Shown here: piece by piece, positions 14,196 to 22,437 of the stretch
How the letters are laid out: each line of letters begins with the position of its first letter
Numbering within the stretch: the stretch's first letter is position 1
DNA from: an uncultured Dermabacteraceae bacterium
Lineage (GTDB): Bacteria; Actinomycetota; Actinomycetes; Actinomycetales; Dermabacteraceae
Assembly (NCBI GenBank): GCA_946223075.1
Contig: CAMILZ010000027.1
Span: 1-25,543, forward strand
Reading direction: 5' to 3'
DNA: 25,543 nt
The notes under the pieces: generated by a model
The model's database searches: none
What the model was told of the DNA's origin: nothing
The model's input: only the letters and a program-made list of their open reading frames with translations
Program-made: the position numbers and the translations under genes

Positions 14196-15226
14196 AGTGA
14201 GCCCTCCCGGATTTGTGAGATGAGAACCGCGCCAAGGAAAAGACCGCCGATCAGGGCTGTGAGTACACCCACGGGAAGCCCGGCCAGGAACGCCACGTGT
14301 CGAACAGCGAGATCGGCCAGGCACACCGTCGTCGCACCGACTAACGCCGCGGATCCCATCGCCGGCCGCCCGGTCAATCCACGAGCCAAATGAGGGGCAG
14401 TGAGCGCTACGAAGGCGAGCGGGCCTGCTGCTGCCACCGCGCCCACAGTCAGCAGCATTCCCACTAATAGCGCGAAAGAACGCGTCTTGGCCGGGCGCGA
14501 CCCGAGACCGTGAGCCGCATCGTCGCCAAGGCTGATGAGATCGAGGTCAACACGCAGCCCCAGCGCCACCGGCCCCAGCGGGAGGAGCACTGACCAGACG
14601 ACCAGAGCATCACCCCAGGTTCGCGCGGTCAGCGACCCGGTGAGTGCGGCCGCGAGAGCCATGGCCTCGGACTGGCGCGAGAAAACCAAGACAAACTGTG
14701 TCAACGCGGTGGAGGCCGCTGCAATACCGATCCCTGCGACGATCACCGCGCCGGGATTACGGAAGCCTGTTGCCGTGGCCCACGGGATGATGAGGCCGGC
14801 CGCAAGGGCACCACCCAGCGCGCCAAGACTGGTCGGAACATTGAGCGCACTCGCCACCGCCATCCCAGCTCCAGCTGCAGTGGTAATCCCAATGACATCG
14901 GGAGTGACGAGTGGATTCGCAGTAGCGCGCTGAAATAATGCTCCCGCCAGTCCCAGCGCCGCACCCGCCCCGACCGCCACGGCAAGGCGCGGTCCGCGCA
15001 GAGTCGTCAGAGCGAGGCTCCCGCGTCCGGTGAGCAGATCGAGCAAAGCTTGCGGTTGACATGTAAGAGGGGTGCCGAGCCTGCCAACGGCCAGCGTCCA
15101 CGCGCAGGATGCCACTAGAGCCACCACCAGGATCACCACCGCGAGGACATGCCGGGTACGGCTGCGCCGGGCGAGACGGGCGGCGCGGTCCTGATTCGCG
15201 GCGAGGGAGGTGGGGGCCGCGTTCAC
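14192..15226 (-). CDS. Iron-siderophore ABC transporter permease (FecCD family, second)
   Basis: The 344-residue membrane protein of the BtuC/FecCD fold has about ten hydrophobic segments after an Arg-rich cytoplasmic N-terminus. Family motifs include RGPRLAVAVGAGAALGLAGALFQRATANPLVTPDVIGIT near residues 78-115, LGDDAAHGLGSRPAKTR, the coupling-helix region GPLAFVALTAPHLARGLTG, and the C-terminal PVGVLTALIGGLFLGAVLI. It forms the import pore with the other permease. It starts with GTG overlapping the upstream permease stop (GTGA) and ends overlapping the ATPase start (ATGA), so the genes are translationally coupled. Confidence 0.93.
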   Translation of the reverse strand: MNAAPTSLAANQDRAARLARRSRTRHVLAVVILVVALVASCAWTLAVGRLGTPLTCQPQALLDLLTGRGSLALTTLRGPRLAVAVGAGAALGLAGALFQRATANPLVTPDVIGITTAAGAGMAVASALNVPTSLGALGGALAAGLIIPWATATGFRNPGAVIVAGIGIAAASTALTQFVLVFSRQSEAMALAAALTGSLTARTWGDALVVWSVLLPLGPVALGLRVDLDLISLGDDAAHGLGSRPAKTRSFALLVGMLLTVGAVAAAGPLAFVALTAPHLARGLTGRPAMGSAALVGATTVCLADLAVRHVAFLAGLPVGVLTALIGGLFLGAVLISQIREGSL

Positions 15227-16209
15227 AGCACGCCTCGTGAGCGGCGGACTACTGTCAACAGCAAAGGCGCACCCAAGAGTGCGGTCACGACTCCAACAGG
15301 TACCTCAGCAGGACGCAGGACCAGGCGTCCAATGACATCAGCCAGCAGCATGAGCACCGGCCCAATCAGACAACACAGCCCGATGAGCGCACGCGCCGAG
15401 CCGCGGGCTAACCGTCGTGCCAAGTGCGGCGCAGCGAGACCGACGAAGACGATAGGGCCAGTGATCGCTGTCGCAGCTGCGGTCATCAGAGCCACCGCAG
15501 TGAGAGTAAGGGCACGCACAAGTGCAGGATGGTGCCCCAAGCCTGCGGCCACTTCGTCCCCAAGAACCACGGCGTCTAGCCCACGTCCCAGGGCGAACAG
15601 CCCCATGCCCGCGACTGCGATAACCACCACGGGCCACCAATCGAGGAAGTCGCCTACCGCCAGCGATCCCGCCGACCAATAGCGCAACGCGTCAAAGGCT
15701 GCCTTGTGGCGTAGGCTCACGGCCTGCGAGTAGGCAACGGCGACGGCTGTCGTCACGGCCCCGGCAAGCACCAACCTGGTGGCATCGGGACCACGCCCGA
15801 AACTGCCAAGTACCATCACTGCAACCGTGGCCACCGCCGCTCCGGCGAAGGCTCCCCCGACGAGCTGGAGCCCAGCAAGCCCGGGGATCGACGCGACGGT
15901 AACGATTCCAGCTGCTGCACCACTTGTCAGCCCCAGAACCCCCGGATCCCCGAGGGGGTTACGAGTAACTGTCTGGATCGCGGCACCAGAACTGGCGAGG
16001 GCTGCGCCCGCAACCAACCCGCACAAGGTGCGCGGGACACGTGCCGCCAGCACCTCCCGCACGTGGGGGTCGCCGCCACTTCGGAGGGCGTCCACCAGAT
16101 CGGCAAGTCCTATGGCTTTGCTACCGAGGGCGAGACTCAATACGCAGCTAATGCAGAGCGCTACCGCCACGAGAGTCGTGACGAACAGGGGACGTCTACG
16201 GATCGGCAA
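15223..16209 (-). CDS. Iron-siderophore ABC transporter permease (FecCD family, first)
   Basis: The 328-residue FecCD-type permease shows the same motif order as its partner: RVPRTLCGLVAGAALASSGAAIQTVTRNPLGDPGVLGLTSGA, LGDEVAAGLGHHPALVR, ITGPIVFVGLAAPHLARRLARG, and VPVGVVTALLGAPLLLTVVRR. About nine or ten membrane segments are visible. The only early start is TTG at 16209, 3 bases after the receptor gene's stop; the next in-frame start would remove part of the first membrane helix. A TTG start with little ribosome-binding sequence implies dependence on translation of the receptor gene upstream. Confidence 0.9.
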   Translation of the reverse strand: MPIRRRPLFVTTLVAVALCISCVLSLALGSKAIGLADLVDALRSGGDPHVREVLAARVPRTLCGLVAGAALASSGAAIQTVTRNPLGDPGVLGLTSGAAAGIVTVASIPGLAGLQLVGGAFAGAAVATVAVMVLGSFGRGPDATRLVLAGAVTTAVAVAYSQAVSLRHKAAFDALRYWSAGSLAVGDFLDWWPVVVIAVAGMGLFALGRGLDAVVLGDEVAAGLGHHPALVRALTLTAVALMTAAATAITGPIVFVGLAAPHLARRLARGSARALIGLCCLIGPVLMLLADVIGRLVLRPAEVPVGVVTALLGAPLLLTVVRRSRGVL

Positions 16210-16212
16210 GGG

Positions 16213-17265
16213 CTAACCCGCCACTTTCGCAACGGCCTGATCGATGAGGTCAGTGAGACGCGGAAGGCTCCACGGCACGGTGAGCGGGTTAATCATGCTT
16301 ATTGCCGTGACGAGCTGCTGGTCGGTCGGCTCCACCACGCTGCCACGTTTGATGGCAGGGATCGATGAGTACAGCTTCTGCGAATTGACCTGTTTCTTCG
16401 TCGCAGCATCCACGTTCCACGTGAAGATGAGGTCAGAGTCCTTGAGCTTGTCAGCGTTCTCGAGGCCGATAAGCGCCCAATCGGATCCTTCGTTGACCGT
16501 GATGGTCTCGATGATCGGGTCGACCGTCAGACCGAGCATACTGATCAAGGCCACACGTTGTTCCGTGGGACGAAAAATGCCAAGCGTTCCCTGGCCGTGG
16601 GTGTAGATGTAGCTGAAGGTCGTGCCCTCCCAATTCGGGTGCTGAGCAGCAGTATCGGCGAGGGTTTTCTTGATGTCGCTGATGAGGTCTTCGCCATCAT
16701 TAGGACGCCCGAGCACCTTAGCCACCATACGAATCTCGCCGTCCCAGGTGGTGGTCCAGGCAGATTTCTCGTAGGCAACAGTCGGGCAGAACGCGCTCAG
16801 TTGGTCGTACTGCTTCTGGGTGAGGCCTGACCACGGGGCAAGGATCAGATCAGGCTCGAGCTCCGCGATGGCCTCGACGTCAAGTTGTTCGCCGCCAGCG
16901 ACTAAAGCTGGAAGGGACCGACCCGCCTTCTCGAACGCTTCCCGGATCCAGGGCAAGTGTCCGTCTTTATCAGCTCCCCACGTATTAACCTCGACGCCGA
17001 CCGGGTAGACCCCCATACCGATGAGAGCTTCGGCAGCGCCTTGTCCAACGGTGACAATTCGCTCGGGCGCCTGCTCAATGGTCGTGGAGCCCAACGCGTG
17101 GCTCATCACGACAGGGAAAGTGCCCGCCGACGCAGTTTCGGTGGTTGTTGGCCCGGTACTCGAGCTGTCACTGCCGCAACCGGTGACGGCAGACAACGAG
17201 AAGGCTCCGGCCAGGGCGAGCAACCCGCGACGAGACATGCTCAGACGCTGATCTGAGGGATACAT
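16213..17265 (-). CDS. Iron-siderophore substrate-binding lipoprotein
   Basis: The 350-residue receptor captures ferric siderophore at the cell surface for the FecCD transporter. The N-terminus has a signal peptide with a twin-arginine-like SRRGLLALAG and a lipobox, LSAVTGC, that would make Cys30 the lipid-anchored residue. The mature part has the FepB/FhuD-type fold: a ligand-binding half with RIVTVGQGAAEALIGMGVYPVGV and EAIAELEPDLILAPWSGLTQKQYDQLSAFCPTVAY, a linking helix (GEIRMVAKVLG), and a second half ending DLIDQAVAKVAG. The ATG at 17265 has AAAGGA about 9 bases upstream. A later ATG (codon 10, MSRRG) is a weaker alternative. Confidence 0.92.
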   Translation of the reverse strand: MYPSDQRLSMSRRGLLALAGAFSLSAVTGCGSDSSSTGPTTTETASAGTFPVVMSHALGSTTIEQAPERIVTVGQGAAEALIGMGVYPVGVEVNTWGADKDGHLPWIREAFEKAGRSLPALVAGGEQLDVEAIAELEPDLILAPWSGLTQKQYDQLSAFCPTVAYEKSAWTTTWDGEIRMVAKVLGRPNDGEDLISDIKKTLADTAAQHPNWEGTTFSYIYTHGQGTLGIFRPTEQRVALISMLGLTVDPIIETITVNEGSDWALIGLENADKLKDSDLIFTWNVDAATKKQVNSQKLYSSIPAIKRGSVVEPTDQQLVTAISMINPLTVPWSLPRLTDLIDQAVAKVAG

Positions 17266-17318
17266 TTCTGGTGTTCCTTTAGAGGTTATGCGAGACCGAC
17301 GCGGTCGCGCCGGGATGG

Positions 17319-18206
17319 TTAGGATTCGGCGTGCCCTTGACGCCAGTAGCTCATGAAGGCCACTCGATCGCGAGGGCAGCCGCGTTCGCGTACGAGGAAG
17401 CGGCGCATACGTTGCACAGCCCCTTTTTCGCCTGCCAACCAGGCGAAATGCTCGCCGTCGGCATCTGCGGCGGGTTCGTCCCAGAGGATTCCAGCATCAT
17501 CGTCAAGGTCACCGACCGCTACGCTTTCGGCCGCTTCGGGCGGCCATGCCAGCGTGTGAAGTTCACGTTCGAGCAAGCTCCCGGGAGCCTCGCCTTCGCG
17601 GCACAGCACTCTAACGTCAACCCCGGGCGGGGCCGTGAGAGGCCATGCATCCTCAAGGGTCGGCATCTCGACCAGAATCGTGCCGACGGCATCTGGAGCC
17701 AGTGACGCGGCGATGTTGGCTATAGCCGGTGCCGCGGTTTCGTCGCCAGCCACCAGGATTTGCTTGGCACTGCCCGGATGCCAGGCCAGGCCAATGGTGT
17801 CAATGTCCTTGAAATCGGCGCGGGGAACGGCTACGACGAGCCGATCGCCAGCAGCCACGGTTTCGATCCACCGGCCCGCGGGGCCGATGGTGCCGTGGCG
17901 AACCACATCGACGTCGAGCTCGGCCATGTCTGGACGCATTGCCCGTGCCGTGTATGTCCTCACGGGCGGCTGATCACTTGGCGGTAAAGACACGAGGGCG
18001 GCATACCAGCCCGGGATACGCGGGATGTCCTCCAGTGCGTCACCGTGGTATCGGGGCAGCACGAGCTTGATCCGACGGTCAAGGCAAAGCGAAGCAGCCT
18101 CCCTCAGTCCTTCTCCGCTTAGAGTGACTCGACGCATCGAGGGGCACAGGTCGCGCACCGCGTCGACGCGGACCTCGACCGCGGTATACGAGAGCTTTGA
18201 TCGCAT
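17319..18206 (-). CDS. Siderophore-interacting protein (FAD-binding ferric-siderophore reductase)
   Basis: The 295-residue protein of the SIP/ViuB family reduces iron in imported siderophores in the cytoplasm. The N-terminal FAD-binding barrel has RRVTLSGEGL and the flavin motif VRTYTAR, then GPAGRW. The C-terminal NAD(P)H-binding part has ILVAGDETAAPAIANI and ends RGCPRDRVAFMSYWRQGHAE, a typical SIP ending. The ATG at 18206 is chosen because a leaderless -10 lies 7 bases upstream; a start nine codons earlier would run into that promoter. It is first in the operon and 53 bases upstream of the receptor gene. The adjoining iron box implies repression when iron is plentiful. Confidence 0.93.
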   Translation of the reverse strand: MRSKLSYTAVEVRVDAVRDLCPSMRRVTLSGEGLREAASLCLDRRIKLVLPRYHGDALEDIPRIPGWYAALVSLPPSDQPPVRTYTARAMRPDMAELDVDVVRHGTIGPAGRWIETVAAGDRLVVAVPRADFKDIDTIGLAWHPGSAKQILVAGDETAAPAIANIAASLAPDAVGTILVEMPTLEDAWPLTAPPGVDVRVLCREGEAPGSLLERELHTLAWPPEAAESVAVGDLDDDAGILWDEPAADADGEHFAWLAGEKGAVQRMRRFLVRERGCPRDRVAFMSYWRQGHAES

Positions 18207-18213
18207 GCCGCAC

Positions 18214-18219
18214 AACGTA
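18214..18219 (-). promoter_or_regulatory. -10 element of the iron operon (leaderless)
   Basis: On the minus strand TACGTT ends 7 bases before the ATG at 18206. A -35 hexamer at normal spacing would fall at about 18237-18242, in the centre of the iron box. Confidence 0.55.
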
Positions 18220-18225
18220 CCACAA

Positions 18226-18249
18226 TTAGGCAAGGCTCGCCTTGCTTAA
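18226..18249. promoter_or_regulatory. DtxR/IdeR-type iron box
   Basis: The site is a 24-bp near-perfect palindrome, TTAGGCAAGGC, two bases, then GCCTTGCTTAA; only one arm position differs. It resembles the TTAGGTTAGGCTAACCTAA consensus of DtxR/IdeR/DmdR repressors. It covers the -35 and spacer of the iron operon's promoter, where a bound repressor would block RNA polymerase. The adjoining genes (reductase, receptor, permeases, ATPase) are classic members of that regulon. Confidence 0.8.
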
Positions 18250-18408
18250 TTGATCCACGCCCTTCGCCGCAAGGGCATCCGGGAAAAGGCGGGCATCGCG
18301 CAGGAGAGCGGGGAGCGCTTCAGCATCGACGAAGCCTTCACAGATCTCAACTGATAACAACCGACTACCGCGTTCCGAGTCGGGGAAATCGCGAGTGCGT
18401 GATGCCAC
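18250..18408 (-). other. Unassigned coding-like remnant between the iron operon and the uvrA-like gene
   Basis: A minus-strand frame here reads protein-like in its middle (SVEICEGFVDAEALPALLRDARLFPDALAAKG). It has no supported start and runs into the iron box at its end. It could be the residue of a larger gene trimmed on both sides. I recognise no family. The rest of the gap up to 18451 shows nothing else. Confidence 0.25.
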
Positions 18409-18451
18409 ACCGATGACAACCTCTATCGATAAGGGGCACAGTGCGCGAGGT

Positions 18452-18457
18452 TAAAAT
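18452..18457 (+). promoter_or_regulatory. -10 element of the uvrA-like gene (leaderless)
   Basis: TAAAAT ends 7 bases before the ATG at 18465. It selects this start over an in-frame GTG at 18441 that would lie upstream of the promoter. Confidence 0.65.
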
Positions 18458-18464
18458 AGCCAGC

Positions 18465-21056
18465 ATGCCCCACTCCACGCCCGAGTCACAGGCTCCGCAT
18501 GCTTCGACACGTGCAGATCATGATCCGATGATCCGGGTGCGTGATGCGCACCTTCACAATCTGAAACACGTCGACGTCGACCTGCCCCGGGATACGCTCG
18601 TGGCGATCACCGGTGTGTCGGGTTCGGGCAAGTCCAGCCTGGCCTTCGGCACCATCCATGGGGAAGCGCAGCGTCGCTACCTGGAGTCCGTCTCCCCCTT
18701 TGCGCGCCGTCTCATCGGTGGCGCGGTCAACCCGCGCGTGGGGTCGGTCACGGGCCTGCCGCCGACGGTGGCGCTGCAGCAGTCCACCACCCTCGGTGGG
18801 GCACGCTCCTCCGTGGGGACGATCTCAAATATCTCGAATAGTGTTCGGCTGCTCTTTTCCCGCTCCGGCAGCTATCCAGAAGGTATGCGCGAGCGGCTGG
18901 AATACGGAAGGCTTCACTCCGACGCCTTCTCCCCCAACACCACTGCCGGCATGTGCCCCGAATGCCAGGGAACCGGGACCGTGCACCGGCCGACGGAAGA
19001 GTCGATGGTGCCGGATCCCAGCCTGTCGATCTGGGACGGCGCGATTGCCGCGTGGCCGGGAGCGTGGCTCGGAAAGAACTTCCGGGATATCCTTGGCGCC
19101 CTCGGCTACCCGCTCGACATCCCGTGGCGGGACATCCCGCAAGAGGACCGCGACTGGATCCTGTTCACGGATGAGCGGCCGGTGGTCACGGTCCACCCGG
19201 TTCGGGACGAAAACGCCGTGCATCTGTCATATCAAGGCAAATGGCGCTCGGTCGCCACCTACCTCACCGACTCTCTGGCGGAGACGGGATCGGATAAGAC
19301 CCGCCGCCGAGTGCTCTCCTTCATGCATTCATCGACGTGCCCCACCTGCGAGGGCCGCGGTTTCCAGCCGGATACCTTGAAGGTCACCTACGCCGGCTAC
19401 GCCATCGACGAATTCAATGACTTGGCATTGAAGGACCTGCTGGCTGTGCTGGAGGACCGCCTCCAGCACTTGGCGGGGATCGCGAAGCAGCAGTGGAACG
19501 AGCATGACGAGGCCGAAGAGCTACTGCTCGATCAGGTGCTGCCCACGGTGCGTGCGGCGATCGAGCTGGGGCTGGGGCACCTGAGCCTCTCCCGCCCGGC
19601 ACGGAGCTTGTCAGCGGGCGAGCACCAGCGCCTGCGCCTAGCCTCCCAGTTAAACTCGAATCTGTTCGGCACCACCTATGTGCTGGATGAGCCTTCGGGA
19701 GGCCTGCATATCGTGGAGCGGAAGGCGGTCTCTGAGCTGCTGCAGCGCTTCATCGACGCGGGTAATTCGGTGCTTCTCGTGGAGCACGATATGTCTTTGG
19801 TGGCGAAATGCGATTGGATCGTGGATATCGGCCCCCGCGCCGGTGAGCGCGGCGGAGAGCTGGTGTTCTCCGGACCTCTTGACCAGTTCCGCGCCAACGC
19901 CGCGCAGCTGGACTCGCCCACTGCTACCGCCCTGAACGAGGGCTTCCCCGAGCTGACGGACACCCCGGCCGGAAGTGGTGAATCCATCGGCCTTCGCGGC
20001 GTGCACGCGCGCGCCTTCGATGGGGTCGACGTGGACTTCCCGCTAGGGGCGCTCACCGCAGTCACGGGGATATCCGGTTCCGGCAAATCCACCCTGGTCA
20101 CCGGGGTGCTGGCCGACGTGGCATCCCACGTGGCTAAGCAGGTGGTCGGCGCCGACGAGGTCTCGGACGAGGATCCGGATGCTGACCTCACGGCAGGCTC
20201 TGACCCGACCCGGGATTTCCGGGTGGAGAACGCAACGGGTATCGATAACATCCGCCGGTTGATTCACATCACCCAGAAGCCGATTGGACGCACGGTGCGT
20301 TCCACCGTCGCGACCTACACGGGTCTTTTCGACTATGTCCGCAGGCTGTTTGCTGACACCCCGGAGGCGAAGCAGCGGGACATGTCGGTGTCGGACTTTT
20401 CCTATAACACGAAAAAGGGCCGCTGCCCGGAGTGCGATGGCGCGGGCAGCATCGAGGTCGAGCTCGTGTTCCTGCCCGGCACCTACACCACCTGCCCGGC
20501 CTGCCACGGCAAGCGCTATAAGCCGGAGATCCTCGAGGTGCAGTGGGGTGGCCGCAGCATCGCCGATATCTTGGCACTCACCGTGGACGAGGCGCTCGAG
20601 GTCTTCGCCGAGGAGCCGAGGATTCTGCGCTCCGTCGAATTCCTGCACGCACTCGGCCTAGGCTACCTGCGGCTGGGGCAGGGCTCCCCGGAGCTCTCGG
20701 GTGGGGAGGCGCAGCGCATCAAGCTGGCCTCCGAAATGCAACGCGGCTCCAGCCGTAAGCACAGCCTGTACCTCCTAGACGAGCCAACGACGGGGCTGCA
20801 TCCGGCAGACGTTGATCTATTGCTGACCCAGCTGCGTCGCCTGGTCGACGACGGCGCGACGGTGGTCGTCGTCGAGCACGACCTCCGAGTGGTCGCGCAG
20901 GCCGACCACGTCATCGACATCGGCCCGGGAGCCGGAGATGAGGGTGGCCAAATCCTGGTCACCGGAACACCGGCGGCGGTCGCTCAGCATGCTCTGGATC
21001 CGGATTCGCGCTCGGGGACGGCCAAGGTATTAGCCGATCGAGCCGGCGTGAACTAA
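18465..21056 (+). CDS. UvrA-like ABC excinuclease (UvrA2/DrrC type)
   Basis: The 863-residue tandem ABC ATPase binds DNA and belongs to the UvrA family. The first Walker A is GVSGSGKSS (50-58), with signature LSAGEHQRLRLASQL and Walker B YVLDEPSGGLH. The second is GISGSGKST, with LSGGEAQRIKLASEM and YLLDEPTTGLH. Zinc-module cysteines appear as CPECQGTG, CPTCEGRG, CPECDGAG and CPACHGKR. It is about 90 residues shorter than canonical UvrA (around 950). Together with the SNSVRLLFSRSG region, this suggests the UvrA2 branch, which lacks the UvrB-contact domain and protects against DNA-binding drugs, as DrrC does for daunorubicin. Start is fixed by the leaderless promoter. The gene seems monocistronic. 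Whether it works in repair or drug resistance cannot be told from sequence. Confidence 0.9.
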   Translation: MPHSTPESQAPHASTRADHDPMIRVRDAHLHNLKHVDVDLPRDTLVAITGVSGSGKSSLAFGTIHGEAQRRYLESVSPFARRLIGGAVNPRVGSVTGLPPTVALQQSTTLGGARSSVGTISNISNSVRLLFSRSGSYPEGMRERLEYGRLHSDAFSPNTTAGMCPECQGTGTVHRPTEESMVPDPSLSIWDGAIAAWPGAWLGKNFRDILGALGYPLDIPWRDIPQEDRDWILFTDERPVVTVHPVRDENAVHLSYQGKWRSVATYLTDSLAETGSDKTRRRVLSFMHSSTCPTCEGRGFQPDTLKVTYAGYAIDEFNDLALKDLLAVLEDRLQHLAGIAKQQWNEHDEAEELLLDQVLPTVRAAIELGLGHLSLSRPARSLSAGEHQRLRLASQLNSNLFGTTYVLDEPSGGLHIVERKAVSELLQRFIDAGNSVLLVEHDMSLVAKCDWIVDIGPRAGERGGELVFSGPLDQFRANAAQLDSPTATALNEGFPELTDTPAGSGESIGLRGVHARAFDGVDVDFPLGALTAVTGISGSGKSTLVTGVLADVASHVAKQVVGADEVSDEDPDADLTAGSDPTRDFRVENATGIDNIRRLIHITQKPIGRTVRSTVATYTGLFDYVRRLFADTPEAKQRDMSVSDFSYNTKKGRCPECDGAGSIEVELVFLPGTYTTCPACHGKRYKPEILEVQWGGRSIADILALTVDEALEVFAEEPRILRSVEFLHALGLGYLRLGQGSPELSGGEAQRIKLASEMQRGSSRKHSLYLLDEPTTGLHPADVDLLLTQLRRLVDDGATVVVVEHDLRVVAQADHVIDIGPGAGDEGGQILVTGTPAAVAQHALDPDSRSGTAKVLADRAGVN

Positions 21057-21549
21057 GCCTGAAATTCTCATCACCAATCGACCAGCCGCTCGGTGACAAG
21101 ACCATCCGTCATGCAGCATCGTGTGAGTGACGGAGCTCAAGAGCAGGCCTTCAAAAGCGCTACACGTTAAACCTGAACTTGACGACGTGTCGTTGCAAAG
21201 TCACCTTCTCATTCGTGAATGGCAGCTAAAAACCACCACACCCCGCTATGTGCGGCAAAGATAGAGTGCGCACCAGGTAGCCTCAGCCCCCGCTCCTCGT
21301 GCAGCAGCGTCCTTTAACAAGACATACAGGGATTCGCTCCACATACGGTTAATTCAGGCTTCCGATGTCGCCCAAGCGACCCGTTGAAACTTAACCGAAC
21401 GGTCCGTGCGGAACGCTCGGCCGTAAATAGGATTGATGCCGCGCAAAGACAGGCGCGAATGTATTAAACGTCCCGTCTGGCACCCCCCGTTCTACCGGTC
21501 CGACCACCTGCCGATGCACGCGCCGATGTTGGTGTAACCGCTTGGCGCG
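21057..21549. other. Intergenic decay region with one coding remnant
   Basis: This near-500-bp gap has lower coding likeness than its surroundings. Its only recognisable content is a C-terminal coding remnant on the minus strand (21160-21216), a diverged copy of which recurs at 22381-22437. Close to the DUF488 promoter there are short dyads such as ACCGAACGGTCCG. I see no RNA gene. Confidence 0.45.
21160..21216 (-). pseudogene. C-terminal coding remnant, copy 1
   Basis: Read on the minus strand, this gives TNEKVTLQRHVVKFRFNV followed by a TAG stop at 21160-21162. It matches the remnant at 22381-22437: 32 of 42 bases agree over the core, and many differences fall at third codon positions. Nothing coding-like precedes it, so it is the broken end of a gene I cannot name. 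Confidence 0.45.
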
Positions 21550-21555
21550 TAGCAT
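21550..21555 (+). promoter_or_regulatory. -10 element of the DUF488 gene (leaderless)
   Basis: TAGCAT ends 7 bases before the ATG at 21563. It excludes the earlier in-frame ATG at 21542, which lies upstream of the element. Confidence 0.6.
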
Positions 21556-21562
21556 TGGCGAC

Positions 21563-22105
21563 ATGCGCATTTTCACCGTGGGCCACTCCAACCTCGAATT
21601 CGAGGACTTCGCTGAAATGATCAAGGCTGCCGGTGTGGCATCCATCGTGGATGTGCGCAAGCTGCCCGGGTCCAGGAAGTACCCGTGGTTCAACGGCGAC
21701 CACCTTGCCGAACACCTTCCTACATGTGGCATCACTTACAGCAGAAGCGAAGGCCTCACCGGGCGGCGCAACGTGTCCCACTCGGTGCCGTTTGAGGTTA
21801 ACGGCAACTGGCGTAACCGCAGCTTCCAAAATTACGCCGACCATGCGCTGGGCGGGGAGTTCTCGGACGCGCTCTCGCAGCTACGGGCGAACGCCGCCGA
21901 AACCCCCACCGCGATCATGTGCGCCGAGGCGGTGTGGTGGCGCTGCCACCGGCGTATCATCGCCGACCACCTCATCGCCCACGGTGACGAGGTTGGCCAC
22001 ATTATGAGCCTGGGTGCAGCCGGGGCGAAGGTGAGCGAGGCAACGCTCAACGACGGCGCAGTCATCGGCAACGATCTCCTCGTGCGCTACCCCGAGCGGG
22101 GCTAG
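21563..22105 (+). CDS. DUF488 family protein
   Basis: The 180-residue protein opens with the family hallmark MRIFTVGHSN and has IVDVRKLPGSRKYPWFN (the D-V-R motif), Y-x-x-x-x-x-L-T-G-R-R, and MCAEAVWWRCHRRIIADHLIAHG. The C-A-E-x-x-W-W-R-C-H-R signature holds two invariant cysteines and a histidine, proposed as an active site, but DUF488 has no established reaction. The protein is of normal family length and looks intact, unlike the degenerate sequence around it. Family members often sit near DNA-repair or stress genes, which would fit the upstream uvrA-like gene, though each gene has its own leaderless promoter. Confidence 0.92.
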   Translation: MRIFTVGHSNLEFEDFAEMIKAAGVASIVDVRKLPGSRKYPWFNGDHLAEHLPTCGITYSRSEGLTGRRNVSHSVPFEVNGNWRNRSFQNYADHALGGEFSDALSQLRANAAETPTAIMCAEAVWWRCHRRIIADHLIAHGDEVGHIMSLGAAGAKVSEATLNDGAVIGNDLLVRYPERG

Positions 22106-22127
22106 CGCGTACACCAGAGGCTAGGGG

Positions 22128-22229
22128 TACGGAAAGTCGGACTACGCCTCAGTCACCCACGGCATCCGCCTCGGCCTGGCCCCAGGCGCGACCTACGCCT
22201 TGTATTCATGGAGCGCCCGCCCCTTATGA
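22128..22229 (+). pseudogene. Short coding-like fragment, family unknown
   Basis: This plus-strand frame reads YGKSDYASVTHGIRLG, then LAPGATYALYSWSARPL and a TGA stop. The composition and codon choice look like real protein sequence, yet there is no start. It may be another broken gene end in this decayed zone. I do not recognise it. Confidence 0.25.
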
Positions 22230-22276
22230 GCAGCAGCATCGGAGGCACACCAGCGGATAGCACGCTCAAACGAGCT

Positions 22277-22295
22277 TTAGGTTAGGAAATCTGAA
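22277..22295. promoter_or_regulatory. Weak iron-box-like site
   Basis: The 19-bp site TTAGGTTAGGAAATCTGAA shares the complete left half (TTAGGTTAGG) with the DtxR/IdeR consensus but matches only part of the right half (14 of 19 positions overall). The downstream gene is now broken, so this may be a decayed operator or chance. Confidence 0.3.
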
Positions 22296-22380
22296 CCCCT
22301 CAATCTAAGAAGACCACCGGGAACCCCGATAGTGCCCCGAAGCATCGAATCGAAAAACGTGCTACCGACTTGCCACGGAC

Positions 22381-22437
22381 CTAGACGTTGAACTTGAAGT
22401 CCACGATATCTCGTTACAAAGTCACTCTCTCGTTAAC
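22381..22437 (-). pseudogene. C-terminal coding remnant, copy 2 (with internal stop)
   Basis: On the minus strand this reads NERVTL, an in-frame TAA, then RDIVDFKFNV and a TAG stop at 22381-22383. It aligns with copy 1 at 21160-21216 (shared pattern N-E-K/R-V-T-L-x-R-x-V/I-V-x-F-K/R-F-N-V-stop). The internal stop shows that it is dead. The family is unknown. Confidence 0.45.
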
